A model generated the notes under the pieces. It saw nothing but the letters and a program-made list of their open reading frames with translations. It had not been told where the DNA came from and searched no databases. Position numbers and translations under genes: made by a program. Source: Ruminococcus sp. (GTDB lineage: Bacteria > Bacillota > Clostridia > Oscillospirales > Ruminococcaceae). Taken from it: a stretch of 64,000 nt of DNA. The stretch spans positions 1 through 64,000 of the forward strand of contig JAFRXL010000043.1 in NCBI GenBank assembly GCA_017441505.1, given 5' to 3'. This document shows positions 60,805 to 64,000 of this stretch, in pieces (position 1 is the stretch's first letter; each line of letters starts with the position of its first letter).

Positions 60805-61564
60805 ACTTGAAAATGTACTGCTGAACTACGAAAAGCCATCGGTTTATTTTGAACAGATGCAGCGTATGGAGCAGTTGGATAGTCTGTTTCCGGAGCTGAA
60901 AGCACTTATCGGGATACCTCAGAATCGTTTTCATCACCATGAGGGTGATGCGTGGACTCATACGATGATGGTGCTCGATGAAGCTGCGAAACGCCGTAAG
61001 ATAGTGAAGGAGCCGTATGGCTTCATGCTTTCGGCACTTTGCCATGATTTGGGCAAGGCGGTGTGTACGACAGTTTCAGATGACGGTACAGTGCACTCGT
61101 ATGAGCATGAAACTATCGGACTGCCAATGGTCCGGACTTTTATGGAGCGTATCACCGATAACATAAAACTGACAGAATACGTACTTAACATGACTGAACT
61201 CCACATGGAGCCTAATATAATGGCACACGCAAAGTCAAAACTGAAGAAGACAAACAGGCTTTTTGATTCGGCTATCGAACCATTTGACCTGATACAGCTG
61301 GCAGTCTGTGACGGACTTGGCAAGCTGCCGAAATGTGATGATACAGAGGAATTTCTCATGCAGAGGTACGAGATGTATAAGAAGATAATGGAGCGTCCGT
61401 ATCTGACTGAACAAGATCTTATTGGAGCAGGTTTGAAGTCTGCTGAGAGTTTATCAGAGATACTCACATATGCTCATAAACTCAGGCTTGCAGGTCTCAG
61501 CAAAGAAGATCAGCTCAGACAAAGTCTTGCTTATGCGAGAAGTGTTCTGAAAATTAAAATATGA
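60797..61564 (+). CDS. HD-domain protein resembling the HD module of CCA-adding enzymes
   Basis: This encodes 255 residues from ATG 60797 (GGAG nine bases upstream; overlaps the WYL2 stop by 8 bases). The HD signature is H55 (in WTHTMMVLDEAAKRR), H83-D84 (CHDLGK) and a distal D in LAVCDGLGK. The N-terminus (IGIPQNRFHHHEGDAWTH) resembles the HD domain of bacterial CCA tRNA nucleotidyltransferases. That domain has 2',3'-cyclic phosphodiesterase and phosphatase activity in E. coli Cca. In this operon it could heal RNA ends for RtcB; this is inferred. Confidence 0.85.
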   Translation: MSELENVLLNYEKPSVYFEQMQRMEQLDSLFPELKALIGIPQNRFHHHEGDAWTHTMMVLDEAAKRRKIVKEPYGFMLSALCHDLGKAVCTTVSDDGTVHSYEHETIGLPMVRTFMERITDNIKLTEYVLNMTELHMEPNIMAHAKSKLKKTNRLFDSAIEPFDLIQLAVCDGLGKLPKCDDTEEFLMQRYEMYKKIMERPYLTEQDLIGAGLKSAESLSEILTYAHKLRLAGLSKEDQLRQSLAYARSVLKIKI

Positions 61565-61680
61565 ATATTTAAGCTAAATACAAAGGGGTTATTTATATTA
61601 AAAATCCTGTTTAATTAATAATAGACAAATATGGTTTAATGTGGTATAATTAATATTACAATAAAAAATTGGTAAAATTT

Positions 61681-61841
61681 ACGTCGGTCAAGCCGAGGGA
61701 AGATATACGAACGGTACGTACAGCGTTGCTTTGCTCGCTGTACTGCTTCTTAGGAAGGGCTCTGCCCTTCCTCGCACACCTTTCCGCCAAAGGGTTGGAA
61801 ACCCTTTGGAATCCCTTTTTTGCCGACTTCGTCGTTTTATA
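61681..61841 (-). repeat. Interspersed structured repeat, copy 3 (short form, inverted)
   Basis: This is the family of 7796-8016, here on the minus strand: ACGACGAAGTCGGC at the right end, CCAAAGGG ... CCCTTTGG, central stem AGGAAGGGC/GCCCTTCCT, GTACAGCG ... CGCTGTAC, and CCTCGGCTTGACCGACG at the left. It lies between the HD gene and the TetM-like gene, 35 bp before the latter's ATG. Confidence 0.87.
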
Positions 61842-61876
61842 GATGTTAATAATATATTGAACGGAGGTAACGAATT

Positions 61877-64000
61877 ATGAGCGATGCAAAAAAACGTATA
61901 ACTATAGGTATCACTGCCCACGTTGACTCCGGAAAGACTACGCTTGCGGAGGCGATGCTCTACAAAAGCGGAAAAATAAGAAAGCTCGGACGAGTTGATA
62001 ACGGCGATTCTGCTCTTGATACGGACTCTATTGAGCGTAACAGGGGAATTACTATTTTTGCTCATCAGGCTGAATTTGACATTGATGATACGCATATATC
62101 TCTTCTTGATACTCCGGGACATATCGATTTTTCCGCTGAAACCGAACGAACAATGAGGGTGCTTGATTATGCTGTACTCGTCATAAGCGGTACTGACGGG
62201 ATACAAAGTCACACAATGACACTCTGGAAGCTCCTAAGCAGATATGAAGTGCCGGTTTTTATTTTTATAAATAAAATGGACCTTATTGGTGCTGACAGAA
62301 AATCAGTTCTTGAAAAAATTCAGAACAGACTCTCAGATATGTGTACTGATTTCAGCGGAACAGAGGCTCAGATAATTGAAAACACTGCTATGTGCAGTGA
62401 CGAATATATGGAGAAGTATCTATCTGAAGGCACTTTGAGTGACGATGATATTGTCAAAGCGATAAAACAGCGTCAGGTTTTTCCGTGCTGTTTCGGCTCT
62501 GCACTGAAAATGGACGGTATCGATCGGTTTATGGAGCTTATCGGACGTTATACCACTGAGCCTGAAAGAACAAGCGAGTTCGGGGCAATGGTCTATAAGA
62601 TCTCATACGACCCGAAAGGAAGCCGTCTTACACATTTAAAAGTAGTTAATGGTGAGCTGAAAATGCGTGCTGAACTTACATATACCGATCAGGACGGAAA
62701 TGAGATCACAGGCAAAGTCAGCTCGCTCAGGATATATTCGGGTGAAAAATTCAGGAACGCTGAAAGTGCAACAGCAGGAGAGGTGTGTGCTGTGACCGGA
62801 CTGCCTTCGACATTTGCAGGTCAGGGACTCGGCAGCATAAGGAATTCAGATAGGGCTCTACTCGAACCTGTTATGACATATAATGTTGCGATACCGGATG
62901 AAATCAATATTCACGAAGCACTTAAAGATATGCGTCGCCTTGAAGATGAGGACCCTCAGCTGCATATACTCTGGAACGAGCAGCTGAGAGAGATACATAT
63001 ACAGCTGATGGGAGCTGTACAACTTGAAGTTCTTACAGAGATGATAAAGCAGCGTTTTGGTTATAAAGTTGAATTCCTTGACGGTGCTATTGCTTACAAA
63101 GAGACTATTAAGAATATAGTTGAGGGAGTAGGGCACTACGAGCCGCTCAAACACTATGCGGAGGTTCATGTTCTTCTTGAACCTCTTGAACGTGGCAGCG
63201 GAGTAAAAATCGACACTATCGTACCGGAAGATGAACTTGACCGCAACTGGCAGAGACTTATACTCACTCACTTTGAAGAAAAAGAACATATCGGAGTACT
63301 TACAGGTTCGCCTATAACTGATATAAAAATTACACTTGCTGCCGGAAAAGCTCACGTAAAGCATACTGAGGGAGGAGATTTCCGTCAGGCCACCTACAGG
63401 GCTATACGTCAGGGACTTCGCAATGCGGAGAGCGTATTGCTCGAACCGTATTATGATTATGAGATAGAGATACCCTCCGACTGTGTAGGCAGGGTGATCT
63501 CCGATCTGCAGCATATGTCGGCAGAGTTCAGCTCACCTGAGATAACAGGGGATATGGCAGTTATTTCCGGTACAGCTCCGGTATCTGAGATGAACGGTTA
63601 TCAGCAGGAACTTATAAGCTTTACAAAGGGACGTGGCAGACTAAGCTGCTCGGTTGGCGGATACTGTGAGTGCCATGACGCTGAAAGAGTCATAGAGCAG
63701 ATAGGTTATGACTGTGACGGCGATACCGAAAACAGTGCGGACTCCATATTTTGCTCGCACGGAGCAGGCTATATGGTCAAATGGAATGAAGTTCCGGACT
63801 ATATGCATCTTCCTTCATGTCTGAAAGACGATGATGAGCATGAGGATGAGGAAGTCAGGATAGGCAAAGCAAAGCGGTTTATAGAAAATGCAGTCTCAGA
63901 AAAAGAGCTCATGGAGATTTTTGAGCGGACATATGGCAAAATCAATGTCGACCCACGAAGAGCTTTCAAAAAGAGCAAGGCTGTGTCCATAGAAAATAAG
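61877..64000 (+). CDS. TetM/TetO-like EF-G-family GTPase, partial
   Basis: The gene runs off the window end after 708 codons. GTPase motifs: AHVDSGKTTL (~15), RGITI switch I, DTPGHIDFSAE (~75), NKMDLIG (~130). EF-G-like domains II-V follow (LGSIRNSDRALLEP, QLMGAVQLEV, KHTEGGDFRQATYRAIRQG). It resembles tetracycline ribosomal-protection proteins, but the C-terminal extension (CHDAERVIEQIGYDC, KAKRFIENAVSEKEL) beyond domain V is unusual. Drug resistance cannot be assumed. GGAGG precedes ATG 61877. Confidence 0.87.
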   Translation, partial: MSDAKKRITIGITAHVDSGKTTLAEAMLYKSGKIRKLGRVDNGDSALDTDSIERNRGITIFAHQAEFDIDDTHISLLDTPGHIDFSAETERTMRVLDYAVLVISGTDGIQSHTMTLWKLLSRYEVPVFIFINKMDLIGADRKSVLEKIQNRLSDMCTDFSGTEAQIIENTAMCSDEYMEKYLSEGTLSDDDIVKAIKQRQVFPCCFGSALKMDGIDRFMELIGRYTTEPERTSEFGAMVYKISYDPKGSRLTHLKVVNGELKMRAELTYTDQDGNEITGKVSSLRIYSGEKFRNAESATAGEVCAVTGLPSTFAGQGLGSIRNSDRALLEPVMTYNVAIPDEINIHEALKDMRRLEDEDPQLHILWNEQLREIHIQLMGAVQLEVLTEMIKQRFGYKVEFLDGAIAYKETIKNIVEGVGHYEPLKHYAEVHVLLEPLERGSGVKIDTIVPEDELDRNWQRLILTHFEEKEHIGVLTGSPITDIKITLAAGKAHVKHTEGGDFRQATYRAIRQGLRNAESVLLEPYYDYEIEIPSDCVGRVISDLQHMSAEFSSPEITGDMAVISGTAPVSEMNGYQQELISFTKGRGRLSCSVGGYCECHDAERVIEQIGYDCDGDTENSADSIFCSHGAGYMVKWNEVPDYMHLPSCLKDDDEHEDEEVRIGKAKRFIENAVSEKELMEIFERTYGKINVDPRRAFKKSKAVSIENK

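Noticed and set aside
61877-64000. Acquired tetracycline-resistance gene
   Set aside because: Similarity is to the family only; codon use is native and a C-terminal extension is present, so resistance is not claimed.

Overview
The window looks like chromosome of a low-to-mid GC, strictly anaerobic Firmicute, most likely Ruminococcus or a close relative (Oscillospiraceae). This is an inference from gene content. The main clues are dockerin-tailed secreted proteins, an electron-bifurcating [FeFe] hydrogenase with HydG, rubrerythrins in place of oxygen enzymes, a ribosomal protein L27 with a Prp-cleavable N-terminus, and relics of sporulation (SpoIIM-, YunB-, BofA- and YlmC-like genes). Promoters are easy to see, nearly all with a -35/-10 spacing of 17 bp.

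Layout. 1-5.1 kb is accessory DNA: a tandem pair of small paralogues, a serine recombinase with a stop at its catalytic Arg codon, an unusual zinc-ribbon/nuclease protein, and a tRNA-Leu whose 5' half is repeated twice more toward its original promoter. 5.1-7.8 kb carries a hydrogenase-maturation operon (TM1266-like regulator and hydG) behind a structured leader with a terminator. 8-31.7 kb is mostly housekeeping: rpsO-pnp, rpsB-tsf, a MoxR/DUF58/transglutaminase operon, prmA, rplU-prp-rpmA-obgE-mrnC-yebC, and a Mn riboswitch with mntP. Two dockerin proteins are interspersed. 32-36.2 kb is the hydABC-type bifurcating hydrogenase. 36-48.5 kb holds rubrerythrins, sporulation-type genes, pyrimidine phosphorylase, proC, a Crp/Fnr regulator and glmS. 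48.6-51.7 kb is a three-gene set resembling Bacillus ydjG-ydjH-ydjI. 52.2-55 kb is a circularly permuted GH3 glycosidase with an ArsC/Spx-like gene.

55.1-61.6 kb is the most interesting region, a divergent RNA-repair locus. On the minus strand lie rtcB, then a 0.47 kb gap filled by six consecutive stem-closed RNA modules, then a vWA protein of the Ro60/TROVE or DUF2828 type. Five modules carry ACAGCA and one carries ACTGCA just inside the closing stem. The last module contains a tRNA-like T-arm. On the plus strand lie two WYL-domain regulators and an HD-domain protein resembling the HD module of CCA-adding enzymes. The locus recalls the rsr-Y RNA-rtcBA operons of Proteobacteria, but the RNA is a multi-module array and the regulators are WYL proteins rather than RtcR.

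Three copies of a structured interspersed repeat (7.8, 45.1 and 61.7 kb) are scattered between operons. The window ends inside a TetM/EF-G-like GTPase gene.
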